DNA of 64,000 nt from Burkholderia sp. S171 (GTDB lineage: Bacteria > Pseudomonadota > Gammaproteobacteria > Burkholderiales > Burkholderiaceae), in assembly GCF_009766085.1 (NCBI RefSeq), contig NZ_LMUF01000061.1, forward strand, positions 69,835 through 133,834. Direction: 5' to 3'. Made by a program: the position numbers and the translations under genes. The notes under the pieces are model-generated. The model made no database searches. It saw only the letters and a list, made by a program, of their open reading frames with translations, and was not told where the DNA came from. This document shows positions 26,664 to 35,521 of this stretch, piece after piece (position 1 is the stretch's first letter; each line of letters begins with the position of its first letter).

Positions 26664-26987
26664 TCACGGCAAATGTGCCGGTGGCTTGTCGTAATGCGGT
26701 CGCGGGGTATCGGGCGTGGCGGGAAGCTGAGTGTCGCCGCTGGCGGGAAGTAGCGTGGTGCCTTCATCCGGCGGCGCAACGCTGTCCACGTGCTTGCTCA
26801 CTCCCGCAGCCGAGGGCGGGATGGGCTTCGCGGCGTGCTCAAGGTTGGCGTGTTCGGCGGCGGATCCGCGTGCGGGCGCAAGAAGTGCTACCAGCAGTCC
26901 GGTCGCCGACAGCAACATGGCGGTGCCGGCAAGGGCCATTCGGCGGGATCGCGTGGATCGGACAGTTCGCGGAATTTGGACGTGCAT
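26664..26987 (-). CDS. Hypothetical protein with one membrane anchor
   Basis: The 107-residue product has a basic N terminus (about residues 1-16), a hydrophobic segment (MALAGTAMLLSATGLLVALLA, read as positions 17-37) and a Pro-rich tail. It could be an anchored or secreted envelope protein. No family recognised, and no good ribosome site, so it may be spurious. It is divergent from the MscS-type gene. Confidence 0.4.
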   Translation of the reverse strand: MHVQIPRTVRSTRSRRMALAGTAMLLSATGLLVALLAPARGSAAEHANLEHAAKPIPPSAAGVSKHVDSVAPPDEGTTLLPASGDTQLPATPDTPRPHYDKPPAHLP

Positions 26988-27151
26988 GCCCGAATCCGGT
27001 AGTTATGATCAGACGTTTGATGCACGAACCATTCCAGTTCGTCTAGTTTGTCCAGTTTGCACCGCTTGAGAGTGATCACCGCAGGTTCAATCGCGCTGCA
27101 TGCCGGGCGCATCCGTGGCGGTTTTCCTAACCGAGTTCCTCATCCTCGCCC

Positions 27152-29755
27152 ATGCGCAAAATTGTTCTCGTTGTCTTTCTTTTTGTCCTGAGCGTGCTGA
27201 GCGGCACGCTTGCATCTGCCGCGAACGCCGCCAGCGCCGCCAAGCCAGCCACAGCTGCCGCAGGTGCATCAACCGTCACACTGACCCCCGAACAGGCGCG
27301 CGCCGCACTGGCGGTCCTCAACGACCCCGCACGCCGCAGCCAGATCGAGGACACCCTACGCGCCGTCGCGGCTGCCGGAGCACTCTCTACGCCCGTCCAG
27401 GCAGCCTCAGGCAGCGCTGCGCCGGCGATCGCCTCGGCTGCAAGCGGAGCATCGGGCGCGGCGGGCGTTCTGGCGAAGTCACTCACGAGCAACGGGCTGG
27501 CATCGCAGATTTCGCATGAGGCGGGTTCCTGGCTCGGCGAACTCAGCGGCGGCTTGCGCCGTTCGGTCACCGCGTTGCTCGACTATGGCTCGGTGATGCA
27601 GTGGTGGCACCAGCGCACTGCCACTGCCAGCGGGCGCGATCTGGTGGGCCAGGTGATCGGATCAATCTCGATCTCGTTATTGCCCGCCCTGGTGCTGGAA
27701 TACCTGAGTTCGCGATGGCTGCGCCGGTGGCGCGCACGGATCGCGGCCCGCGGGGTCGTGGATGTCGATGCAACCCAGCCGGAATTGGCGAAGGACGAGC
27801 GGGCGGCGGTGCACGCCGAAGCCGTGGCCGAGCGCTCAGGCAACGAGGCGGCTATCGAGGTCGCTGAACGCAAGACCGATACCGCCCGCGGCGTGCGCCA
27901 CGCAGCGCGGCACTGGACGCTGTTGCAGCGGCTGCCAAGCGCCATTCTTCACAGCTTGCTCGCGTTGCTGCCGCTGATCGTGTTCACGATTGCGACTGCG
28001 GTACTGATGTCTATTTTCATCGACGACAGCACGCCGCAGGGACGTTCCGTCGGCGCGTTGATCGACGTGTACCTGGTGTGCCGCGGCCTGGTGATCGCGA
28101 GCGGTTTCTTCATCGCGCCGCGCGCGCCGGGCCTGCGCCTGATCCAGATCAGCGACGATGCCGCACGCTTCTCGCACGACTGGCTCGTGCGCATCGTGTG
28201 GGTGGCGGGCGCGGGCTCGGCGCTCGCTGAGGCTGCGGAACCGCTAGGCATGACCGACACGGCTCACGACGCGATCCTGAAGGCGGTCGCGCTGGTCGTG
28301 CACGTGCTGATCGCTATCGTGATCCTCAAATGCCGCGTGCCGGTTGCTGCCTGGATTCGCGAAAGCGTCAAGGGACGTCGGTCATTCGTACTGCTCGGTA
28401 ATTGGATCGCCGATGTCTGGGCCGGCCTCTCGGTGTTTTTCGTGTTGGCGCTATGGTTCGTCTGGGCGCTCGATGTACGCAACGGGTATCGCACGCTATT
28501 TCATCTGTTTGGCATCTCGGTGCTCGTGCTGGTGGCGGCGCGCGTGGTCGCCATTGTCGCGTTCGGCGCGCTCGGCCGACTCTTTCATACGGCGGGCGGT
28601 GAAGACGACTTGTCGAGCAAGTCGATCGCGCATCGGCACGCCTATCGCTATTACCCGCTGCTGCGGCGCACCGTGCAGACGGTGATCATTGTCATTACCT
28701 TGCTGACGCTGCTGCAGGTCTGGGGGCTTCACGTCCTGACGCTGTTCTCGTCGGGCGGCGTGGGTCATCGGCTTGCGTCTGCACTCATTACTATCGGGGT
28801 GGCCGCCGCGTTCGCAGTGATCGTGTGGGAAGGCGCAAATGTGATGGTCGAGCAGCGGCTGGAAACGTGGACCACGAGCGGCGACCGTTTGCGGGCCGCG
28901 CGCCTCACGACCCTGCTGCCGATGATGCGCAGCGCGCTTTTTATTGTGATCGCGATGGTCGTCGTGTTGACGGGGTTGAGCGAGATCGGTGTCAACACCG
29001 CGCCGCTGCTCGCGAGCGCGAGCATCTTCGGCGTGGCGCTGGGTTTCGGTTCGCAAAAGCTCGTGCAGGATTTGATCACTGGCATCTTCCTGTTGATGGA
29101 AAATGCGATGCAGGTGGGTGACTCGGTCACGCTCGCGGGGGTGTCGGGCACGGTCGAATATTTGTCGATCCGCACGGTGCGTCTGCGGGGCAGCGACGGC
29201 TCGCTGTTCACGGTGCCGTTCAGTTCGGTATCGACGGTGAACAACACGAATCGCGGCATTGGCAACGCCGCGGTACGCGTGAGCATTGCGCTCGGACAAG
29301 ACGTGAACCTGGCTGGGGATACGCTCAAGGAAATCGGGGCGTCGCTGCGTGAAGACGACGCGTTCAAGGACGGCATTCTCTCCGACTTCAGCCTGTGGGG
29401 CGTGGACGCGGTGGATGGGTCGAGCGTCACGCTCGCCGGTCAGATCCAGTGCCGCGATAGCGCGCGCTGGGGCGTGCAGCGTGAATTCAACCGGCGCATT
29501 GTGGACCGCTTCACGGAACGCGGTATCGAGATAGCGAATCCGCAGCGCAATTTCGTGATCGTGAAGGGCGGCGATGCGGGTGAGTCGGCTGCAGCCTTCA
29601 AGGGAGATCAGCGTGACGATCCCTCAACCGATGCGAATGTGAACGTGAATGCGCACGCTAACGCTAATGACAACGCCGATCAACGCGGTGGGCGCACCAT
29701 CACTGGCGAGCCTTCGAACTTGCCGCCCGATGGTTCGAAGCCCAGCCTGCCATAA
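27152..29755 (+). CDS. Large MscS-type mechanosensitive channel
   Basis: The protein has 867 residues. A signal peptide is followed by an Ala-rich periplasmic region to about residue 130. Around ten transmembrane segments come next, then the MscS domain: pore helix region LLASASIFGVALGFGSQKLVQDLITG (read from about 620), the beta domain MQVGDSVTLAGVSGTVEYLS and FTVPFSSVSTVNNTNRG. The organisation matches large YbiO/YnaI-type channels that release solutes on hypo-osmotic shock. The C-terminal tail has Asn/Asp-rich repeats (NVNVNAHANANDNAD), which is unusual. The last 76 bases overlap the convergent gene at 29680. Confidence 0.85.
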   Translation: MRKIVLVVFLFVLSVLSGTLASAANAASAAKPATAAAGASTVTLTPEQARAALAVLNDPARRSQIEDTLRAVAAAGALSTPVQAASGSAAPAIASAASGASGAAGVLAKSLTSNGLASQISHEAGSWLGELSGGLRRSVTALLDYGSVMQWWHQRTATASGRDLVGQVIGSISISLLPALVLEYLSSRWLRRWRARIAARGVVDVDATQPELAKDERAAVHAEAVAERSGNEAAIEVAERKTDTARGVRHAARHWTLLQRLPSAILHSLLALLPLIVFTIATAVLMSIFIDDSTPQGRSVGALIDVYLVCRGLVIASGFFIAPRAPGLRLIQISDDAARFSHDWLVRIVWVAGAGSALAEAAEPLGMTDTAHDAILKAVALVVHVLIAIVILKCRVPVAAWIRESVKGRRSFVLLGNWIADVWAGLSVFFVLALWFVWALDVRNGYRTLFHLFGISVLVLVAARVVAIVAFGALGRLFHTAGGEDDLSSKSIAHRHAYRYYPLLRRTVQTVIIVITLLTLLQVWGLHVLTLFSSGGVGHRLASALITIGVAAAFAVIVWEGANVMVEQRLETWTTSGDRLRAARLTTLLPMMRSALFIVIAMVVVLTGLSEIGVNTAPLLASASIFGVALGFGSQKLVQDLITGIFLLMENAMQVGDSVTLAGVSGTVEYLSIRTVRLRGSDGSLFTVPFSSVSTVNNTNRGIGNAAVRVSIALGQDVNLAGDTLKEIGASLREDDAFKDGILSDFSLWGVDAVDGSSVTLAGQIQCRDSARWGVQREFNRRIVDRFTERGIEIANPQRNFVIVKGGDAGESAAAFKGDQRDDPSTDANVNVNAHANANDNADQRGGRTITGEPSNLPPDGSKPSLP

Positions 29756-30060
29756 AACGCTTCGAGCGCGGCGCTATCGGGTGCGGTGTGATCGACGGAA
29801 GGCGCGGCGGGGCCTTCCCCTTTCTGCGTGAGCGGCCGCGGCACGAGTGAAAGCATGACGCCGTGCTTGTCCGCCAGCGCGACCAGCCGGTCCATGGCCG
29901 CGCGTGCATGTCCCCGATGATGTTCCCCCTCGGACCACAAGGCCTCGAGCGCGACGGCGCAGTCGCCGGTAACTTCGAGCCACATCTCGACGTGCTGGCG
30001 GTCCTCGACATGACTGGCGTGAAATGCATCGATCATTCGTGAAGCGGCGGTGTCGGACAT
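29680..30060 (-). CDS. GNAT-like hypothetical protein
   Basis: The protein has 125 residues. The C-terminal ALEAFYGRLGFEPSGG is the motif B of GNAT acetyltransferases, but the acetyl-CoA pyrophosphate loop is not clear and the protein is short, so activity is doubtful. The middle carries an alternating DRLVALADKHGVMLSLVP stretch. The 3' end overlaps the end of the mscS-type gene by 76 bases. Start at 30060 chosen over 30105 for composition. Confidence 0.6.
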   Translation of the reverse strand: MSDTAASRMIDAFHASHVEDRQHVEMWLEVTGDCAVALEALWSEGEHHRGHARAAMDRLVALADKHGVMLSLVPRPLTQKGEGPAAPSVDHTAPDSAALEAFYGRLGFEPSGGKFEGSPVMVRPPR

Positions 30061-30149
30061 GGGCGCCTTGCAGGGGAGTGGACTGAACAGCGAACGTGCA
30101 AACAAGCAAGTAAGTGAAACAGCAAGACTAGTGCTTGATGGCCGTTACC

Positions 30150-30195
30150 GGAACATTTTATGTTCCTTACAACGGTGTTCGTAGTCCTTTTATAA
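30150..30195 (+). promoter_or_regulatory. Promoter and operator-like repeat before nup gene
   Basis: GGAACAT-TTT-ATGTTCC, a perfect inverted repeat (30150-30166), abuts a -35-like CTTACA (30166-30171). This is followed at 18 bases by a perfect -10 TATAAT (30190-30195). The palindrome next to the -35 suggests repression or activation by an unidentified regulator. Confidence 0.55.
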
Positions 30196-30321
30196 TGCGC
30201 CCGATGCATGAACACCCGGCGAGTGGTACTGACGGTATCGACGAGACGGGCGTATGGTTCAGTCGTGCATCTTGCCGTGCGTTTCACCTCGCGTTCTCCT
30301 TCCACTTACGGTGCCGCCCAG

Positions 30322-31479
30322 ATGAAATCGATTGTCCGTTCCTCGCTCGACCTGCTCCTTCATATTCCTCGCAGCCGCGCGCGCATCGTCAGTCAGCCCA
30401 CGCCCATCCCCGCACGACTCGCGACATTAAGCCTGACGGTCGCGACGGCTTCGCTCTTGTTCAGCGCGTGTGAGCCAACGTTTGCGCGGGAGCCGTTTAG
30501 CGTTCATAGCGGTAATAGCACCGGCCACGGTCAGCTCGTCAAGGTCATGATCATTTCCATGTTCGGCCCCGAGGCCCAAGTCTGGCGCGACAAGCTCGGC
30601 CCTTGGAAGGCCATTCACGTGGCTGGACTCTCTCCGGATTATCCCGTTGTGAACTGCAACCGGCAGGAGGTCTGCGTGATGACCACCGGCATGGGGCACG
30701 CGAATGCGGCCGCTTCGCTGATGGCGCTCACTTTCTCCGATAAATTCGATCTGCGCCGGACCTATTTCATGATCGCGGGGATCGCCGGTATCGACCCGAT
30801 GCAAGGCACGATCGGGTCTGCCGCATGGGCGAAATACCTCGTCGACTTCGGTATTCAATGGGAACTCGATGCGCGCGAAAAGCCGGATAGCTGGCCAAGC
30901 GGTTATCTCGGCATCAATACGAAGAGCCCGACCGATAAACCACCGCTCGATTACAAGACCGAAGTGTTCAAGCTGAATCCGGATCTGGCCGATGCCGCTT
31001 ATGCGTTGTCGAAGAACGTGATGCTTGCAGACAGTCCCGAAGCGCAGGCCGCGCGCGCCAGGTTCAACTACGCGCCGGCGAACCAGCCGCCCAAGGTGAT
31101 CCAGTGCGACACGCTGGCGAGCGATACGTGGTGGTCGGGGAAATACATCGGCGAGCGGGCGCGCGACTGGACGAAGCGCGTGACTGACGGCAAGGGGGTG
31201 TATTGCACGACGCAGCAAGAGGACAACGCGACTTACGAGGCGTTGTCGCGGGCGGCGAGTGTGCATCGCGTGGATTTGAACCGGGTGGCGGCCGTGCGTT
31301 CGGGTTCGGATTTTGATCGGCCATATGACGGGCAATCAGCCTCCGATAACCTCCTCAATTATGCGGCGCAAGGCGGTTTCGCGCCGGCTATCGACAACTT
31401 GTATAGGGCGGGTAATCCGCTGGTGCAAGAGATTGCAACTCACTGGACTGAATGGCGCGATGGCGTGCCGCAACACTAG
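30322..31479 (+). CDS. Purine nucleoside permease (NUP, PF06516) family protein
   Basis: The protein has 385 residues. An N-terminal hydrophobic segment (about 33-53, ending LLFSAC, lipobox-like) suggests export. The rest shows VKVMIISMFGPEAQVW, VCVMTTGMGHANAAASLMAL and FMIAGIAGIDPMQGTIGSAAWA, a pattern that also resembles nucleoside phosphorylases. The family name comes from a yeast nucleoside permease, but there are no multiple membrane segments here, so I infer a periplasmic nucleoside-binding or cleaving protein. Start is uncertain: 30208 is also in frame. No nucleoside genes are nearby. Confidence 0.75.
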   Translation: MKSIVRSSLDLLLHIPRSRARIVSQPTPIPARLATLSLTVATASLLFSACEPTFAREPFSVHSGNSTGHGQLVKVMIISMFGPEAQVWRDKLGPWKAIHVAGLSPDYPVVNCNRQEVCVMTTGMGHANAAASLMALTFSDKFDLRRTYFMIAGIAGIDPMQGTIGSAAWAKYLVDFGIQWELDAREKPDSWPSGYLGINTKSPTDKPPLDYKTEVFKLNPDLADAAYALSKNVMLADSPEAQAARARFNYAPANQPPKVIQCDTLASDTWWSGKYIGERARDWTKRVTDGKGVYCTTQQEDNATYEALSRAASVHRVDLNRVAAVRSGSDFDRPYDGQSASDNLLNYAAQGGFAPAIDNLYRAGNPLVQEIATHWTEWRDGVPQH

Positions 31480-31577
31480 CGGTTGCAGAGCGTTCGATGG
31501 CGTCTGCGCAGCGACGCAAGGCGCTTGGGAGGACCCATCTCTATCGGTTTTCTAGTTTTCATAGTCTCTGCGGACGC

Positions 31578-32009
31578 TGTTACAACTAAGTGCAACATGT
31601 GCCGTCCGACTGTCAGTCGGACATTTTGTTAGCCGAATTTCCGCATTAAAAATGAAAGGGAATCGACAGCATTTATCCGAGGGTTTTCCTTCTCTGCAAT
31701 TCTGAAAGTCCAATGACTGGCTGTTACAACTTCGCCATTCATCGCAATCCGATTAATTCAGCGGGCATGTCAACCGACTTTCCGCCCCATCCGTTTTTTC
31801 CCTAACAAATCAACCGCCAAGCAAATCCCCTGTCAATTGAGGCAGTGCATTTCGCTTCAAAAGTGCCGCCAAAAATCGGTCACCCTTTCCTGTTACATCT
31901 TTAGGAAAAAATTACCGTTTCTCTTTGTTGTTTTATGGAAATTTATTATTGAGATGTTCTTGATTTCCCGCTGCGTGGTACTTACAATCCGTTTCACAGT
32001 GTTGTTACA
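31578..32009 (+). promoter_or_regulatory. AT-rich flhDC control region with repeated TGTTACA
   Basis: The 656-base gap before flhD (31480-32135) has lower GC than its flanks and no gene. TGTTACA occurs four times on the + strand (31578, 31732, 31901, 32003). Two of these extend to TGTTACAACT. A separate inverted repeat GTCCGACTG-T-CAGTCGGAC at 31604-31622 could end the nup transcript. The spread of related sites suggests a multi-input promoter. Confidence 0.5.
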
Positions 32010-32028
32010 AGATGTAACTCACTGAAAC
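31991..32028. promoter_or_regulatory. Long imperfect palindrome upstream of flhD
   Basis: The arms GTTTCAcAGTGttGTTAC and GTAACtCACTgAAAC surround the centre AAGAT. The inner GTTAC-AAGAT-GTAAC (32004-32018) is perfect. It ends 107 bases before the flhD start codon. Candidate operator or leader hairpin. Confidence 0.5.
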
Positions 32029-32135
32029 AAAGTTTAAACGTAGCCGAACAGAACAAACGTTTGGCTAGGCAAAAAAGATAGCTGGCAAAAAATGCCGGCA
32101 GGGTACTCGGGGTTTATATAGAACGCGGGAAAATC

Positions 32136-32453
32136 ATGAACGGTCGCGAAACGCTGGACTCGATTCGAGAAATCAACTTGTCGTACATCATGCTCGCCCA
32201 GCGCATGCTGCGAGAGGACCGTGCCATCGGGATGTTTCGACTGGGTTTGTCCAAGGAACTCGCCGACCTTCTGTCCGGGCTGACGCTCGCGCAGGTTGTC
32301 AAACTGGCGGCTTCGGACCAGTTGCTGTGTTTTTTCCGTTTCAACGATCACACCATGCTGGCTGCACTCACGTCGCCCGCGAAGCATGCGGATATTGCCC
32401 CGACGCACGCAGCCATCTTGCTGGCCGGTCAGCCAGCAGAACAGTTCCTCTAA
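32136..32453 (+). CDS. flhD: Flagellar master regulator subunit FlhD
   Basis: The protein has 105 residues and aligns along its length with beta-proteobacterial FlhD: INLSYIMLAQRMLREDRAIG, MFRLGLSKELADLL and the final HAAILLAGQP. FlhD and FlhC form the FlhD4C2 activator of class II flagellar genes. flhC starts 15 bases later, as is usual. No flagellar, motAB or che gene is adjacent. Confidence 0.92.
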   Translation: MNGRETLDSIREINLSYIMLAQRMLREDRAIGMFRLGLSKELADLLSGLTLAQVVKLAASDQLLCFFRFNDHTMLAALTSPAKHADIAPTHAAILLAGQPAEQFL

Positions 32454-32468
32454 GCACGAGGCCTCGCC

Positions 32469-33128
32469 ATGCTTAAGAAGAGCCTCACCGAAGATGCACA
32501 GGAAGTTTTCCGCGCGATCGCATTGATCGAACTCGGGGCGCGGATGCAAGTGCTCGAAAGTGAACTGACACTGTCGCGCGACCGGATGATCCGGTTGTAC
32601 CGCGAGGTGAAGGGTGTATCGCCGCCCAAGGGCATGCTGCCTTTCTCGGCTGACTGGTATATGACGTGGCTCGCGAATATTCACGCTTCGCTCTTCTACA
32701 ACACGTACATGTTCCTGAAGAAAGAAGCGGGTTGCTCGCACCTCGATGCCCTGACGAAGGGGTATCGGCTGTATCTCGAACACTGCAGAAATAGCGATGT
32801 CGAGGCGGTACTTGATCTAACGCGGGCCTGGACCCTTGTGCGCTTTTTCGATGCGGGCATGCTGCAGCTTACGAAATGCTGCCGCTGCACTGGAAAGTTC
32901 ATCGCGCACAAACATGATTTGCAAGAAAACGTGGTGTGCGGGGCTTGTCAGCCGCCGTCACGCGCGGGGAAGACCAAGAAAGCGGCAGCCGCCCGTCAGG
33001 CGAGCCTTGAGACCGCGCTGTTGGAGTTGAGTCTGGTATCGAACAAAGAAGTGCCGGAATCGACGGTGCTCGAACACGCGGCGATGTTACAGCCGCGCAC
33101 AGAAAGCCTGATTGCACAGGCTGCTTGA
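32469..33128 (+). CDS. flhC: Flagellar master regulator subunit FlhC
   Basis: The protein has 219 residues. The zinc-binding cysteines are at positions 137, 140, 157 and 160 (CCRC and CGAC), the same numbering as in E. coli FlhC. The N-terminal half contains LIELGARMQVLESELTLSR and the PKGMLPFSADWYMTW signature. Together with FlhD it binds DNA at flagellar promoters. A terminator follows directly, so the flhDC transcript ends here. Confidence 0.93.
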   Translation: MLKKSLTEDAQEVFRAIALIELGARMQVLESELTLSRDRMIRLYREVKGVSPPKGMLPFSADWYMTWLANIHASLFYNTYMFLKKEAGCSHLDALTKGYRLYLEHCRNSDVEAVLDLTRAWTLVRFFDAGMLQLTKCCRCTGKFIAHKHDLQENVVCGACQPPSRAGKTKKAAAARQASLETALLELSLVSNKEVPESTVLEHAAMLQPRTESLIAQAA

Positions 33129-33228
33129 GCGGTAAGCGGACCGGCGGCCCCGAGGACCATCGTTTGATGGGGTGGCCGCAGGACCCGTTGCTGTTATTTT
33201 AAGTTTTTAAGGGGTGTTGGAATTTTTG

Positions 33229-33262
33229 GGGCTACCGAGGTTGGTAGCCCTTTTGCTTTTTC
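33229..33262 (+). terminator. Rho-independent terminator after flhDC
   Basis: GGGCTACC and GGTAGCCC form an 8-bp stem with a 6-base loop, followed by TTTTGCTTTTTC. Confidence 0.85.
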
Positions 33263-33285
33263 AGAGCCGCAGAGCTCTCCCACTT

Positions 33286-34401
33286 CTACGCCGACAGCAA
33301 CGACCCTGTCCTATAAGCAGTAGCACTGGCGACTCGGGCCACTTCCATTCCCGCGGTAGCAAACCGTGCAATCTGCCGTGCATACAGCACACCGGTGGTC
33401 ACGCAATTCAAGGGCGTAACGGTGTCCGTCAGCGGATCGACCACATCGGCAATGGCATCGCCGGCTTTGACCAGCGCTCCGACCTTCGCGCGAAACACCA
33501 GCACGCCGCTCACAGGAGCAACAATAGGCTCGGCGCCGGCAAGCGGCGTCGCCGGATACGAAAGCGCCGGCATGGCGGGCGCAGTCGCATCGATCACGCC
33601 GCGATGCATCAGGTAATTGATGATGCCCTGGGCGTCGGCATCGGCGAATTCATACGATACGTCGTGCTGGCTGCGCAGTTCCACCGTCACCGAAATGCCG
33701 GCATTAGGCACCGGAAAGCGATCGCCAAACTTGGCTCGCAGGTCCGACCAGCAGAAACTGTGAATCTCGTCGAACGGGTTACCCACTGAATTCAACGCCA
33801 GCAGCGATGCCTTCGAATCCAGATATCGCGCCAGCGGCTCGACTTCGTCCCAGATATCCGGATTGGTGTAGATGTGCAGCGCTGCGTCGAGGTCACAATG
33901 CAGGTCGAGCACGACATCGGCATCGTAGGAGAGCTTCTGCAATGCAAGGCGTTGCGACTCAAGCTCGGTCTGCGGTTTTTGCTCGTCCAGTACCTCACGC
34001 ATCGCACGGCGCACGGCAAGCTTGTTGGCATTGCTGTCGCCGGACAGCCGGCCTTCAATACGCGGCGCGATCAACGCGGCCAGATCGTGGAAATTGCGGT
34101 TGAAGTTGTGGCCGCTGTTCAGCTCAAAACGCCCGAGCAGGGTGCCGTGCATGTTCTGGTTCAAGCCGATCGGGTTCGACACCGGCACGATCACCACTTC
34201 GCCGTGCAGCTTGCCCGCCGCTTCGAACTCGGCCAGTTGGCGCCGCAGACGCCAGGCGACCAGCATGCCGGGAAGTTCATCGGCATGCAGCGAGGACTGG
34301 ATATAGATCTTTTCGCCGCCGCCCGGGCCGTAGTGAAAACTCAGGATATTGCGGGTGGTGCCGATCGACGGCGAAATCAGGGTGTGCGTTTTGGTTTGCA
34401 T
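33286..34401 (-). CDS. Succinylglutamate desuccinylase/aspartoacylase family (M14) hydrolase
   Basis: The protein has 371 residues. Zinc ligands are expected in SSLHADELPGM (His and Glu) and in VVLDLHCDLDAALH. The catalytic Glu is probably in ISVTVELRSQHD, and the C-terminal beta domain has a lipoyl-like hammerhead look (IVAPVSGVLVFRAKVGALVKAGD). Acts on N-acyl amino acids or related amides. It converges on flhDC and has no family-specific neighbours. Start at 34401 chosen over 34494 on homology. Confidence 0.83.
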   Translation of the reverse strand: MQTKTHTLISPSIGTTRNILSFHYGPGGGEKIYIQSSLHADELPGMLVAWRLRRQLAEFEAAGKLHGEVVIVPVSNPIGLNQNMHGTLLGRFELNSGHNFNRNFHDLAALIAPRIEGRLSGDSNANKLAVRRAMREVLDEQKPQTELESQRLALQKLSYDADVVLDLHCDLDAALHIYTNPDIWDEVEPLARYLDSKASLLALNSVGNPFDEIHSFCWSDLRAKFGDRFPVPNAGISVTVELRSQHDVSYEFADADAQGIINYLMHRGVIDATAPAMPALSYPATPLAGAEPIVAPVSGVLVFRAKVGALVKAGDAIADVVDPLTDTVTPLNCVTTGVLYARQIARFATAGMEVARVASATAYRTGSLLSA

Positions 34402-34640
34402 GATTGTCGGTGCATGGCGCGCTGGATACGCGTCGCGCTTGGGAAAAGTGTCGGCGTGTTCAGGAGAGCGGGGCGGAACGTTCGCGACGGCCACCGGGTT
34501 TGCCGATGCCGGTGGCGCTGGCTATTGCCTGCGGATACCTGCCAATGCCTGCAGCGGCGCCTGCCCCAGACGTTCGATCTTAGCTGAAAACGAGGGTTTT
34601 GCCGCGCCGGGCGAAAAAGACGGCCAGGACGCCGAAAACA

Positions 34641-34676
34641 AAACGGGCTCCGCGTTTGCCGCGGAGCCCGTTTTTT
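34641..34676. terminator. Bidirectional terminator
   Basis: CGGGCTCCGC and GCGGAGCCCG, 10-bp stem with a 7-base loop. There is TTTTTT on the + side and TTTTGTTTT on the minus side. It lies 54 bases after the stop of the minus-strand binding-protein gene. Confidence 0.87.
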
Positions 34677-34729
34677 CAAGCGCTCAAGCTGTGCCCGGAA
34701 CGCGTTCCGGAGTCAGGCTTGGGGACTGC

Positions 34730-35521
34730 TTAGCTGCCGTACACGTCGAAGTCGAAGTACTTCTTTTCAAGCTTCTTGTACGTGCCGTCCTTGATGATCG
34801 AGGCAATTGCCTTGTCGATCTGTGCCTTCAGGTCGGTGTCTTCCTTGCGCAGGCCAATACCAGCGCCATTGCCGAGGATCGTCGGATCGACCAGATCCTT
34901 GCCCACGAACTCGTAACCCGTACCGCGCGGTGTCTTCAGGAAGCCCACCTCAGCTTGCACGGCATCTTGGAGCGCTGCATCCAGGCGTCCAGCTTGCAAG
35001 TCGGCGTAGACGCCGTCCTGGTTCTGGTACGGCGTAACCGTCACACCCTTCGGCGCCCAATAGGTCTTGGCGTAGGTTTCCTGGATCGTGCCTTGTTCCA
35101 CACCCACCGTCTTGCCCTTCAGGCCATCCGGTGTCGGCAAGATGCCGCTGCCCTTCTTGGCGATCAGGCGGGTCGGCGTGTTGAACAGCTTGCTCGAGAA
35201 CGCAATTTGTTCGGCGCGTTGCGGCGTCATGGACATCGACGACAGCACACCGTCGAACTTCTTCGCCTTCAAGGCCGGGATCATGCCGTCGAAATCGTTT
35301 TCCACCCATACGCACTTCGCATGCAGGCGTGCGCAGATTTCATTGCCGAGGTCGATATCGAAGCCGACCAGCTTGCCATCCGGACCTTTCGATTCGAACG
35401 GGGCATAGGAGGCGTCGACGCCGAAACGGATGGTCGAGTAATCCTTCGCATTGGCGGTGACGGAGGTGATCGATGTGACGGCGAGCAAGGAAATCGTCAA
35501 AGCCGCGAGCAGTTTTTTCAC
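34730..35521 (-). CDS. Periplasmic basic amino-acid-binding protein of an ABC transporter
   Basis: The protein has 263 residues and is of the ArgT/HisJ type (lysine/arginine/ornithine or histidine binding). A signal peptide with cleavage near NAKD is followed by RFGVDASYAPFESKGPDGKL, GFDIDLGNEICARL and SMTPQRAEQIAFS, all solute-binding-family-3 signatures. The likely start is GTG at 35521, eight bases after GGAG. No permease or ATPase genes are adjacent, so its partners are encoded elsewhere. The downstream terminator suggests a monocistronic unit. Confidence 0.87.
   Translation of the reverse strand: MKKLLAALTISLLAVTSITSVTANAKDYSTIRFGVDASYAPFESKGPDGKLVGFDIDLGNEICARLHAKCVWVENDFDGMIPALKAKKFDGVLSSMSMTPQRAEQIAFSSKLFNTPTRLIAKKGSGILPTPDGLKGKTVGVEQGTIQETYAKTYWAPKGVTVTPYQNQDGVYADLQAGRLDAALQDAVQAEVGFLKTPRGTGYEFVGKDLVDPTILGNGAGIGLRKEDTDLKAQIDKAIASIIKDGTYKKLEKKYFDFDVYGS

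Noticed and set aside
30427..31335. 302-codon minus-strand frame opposite the nucleoside-family gene
   Set aside because: Shadow of a gene with clear family motifs.
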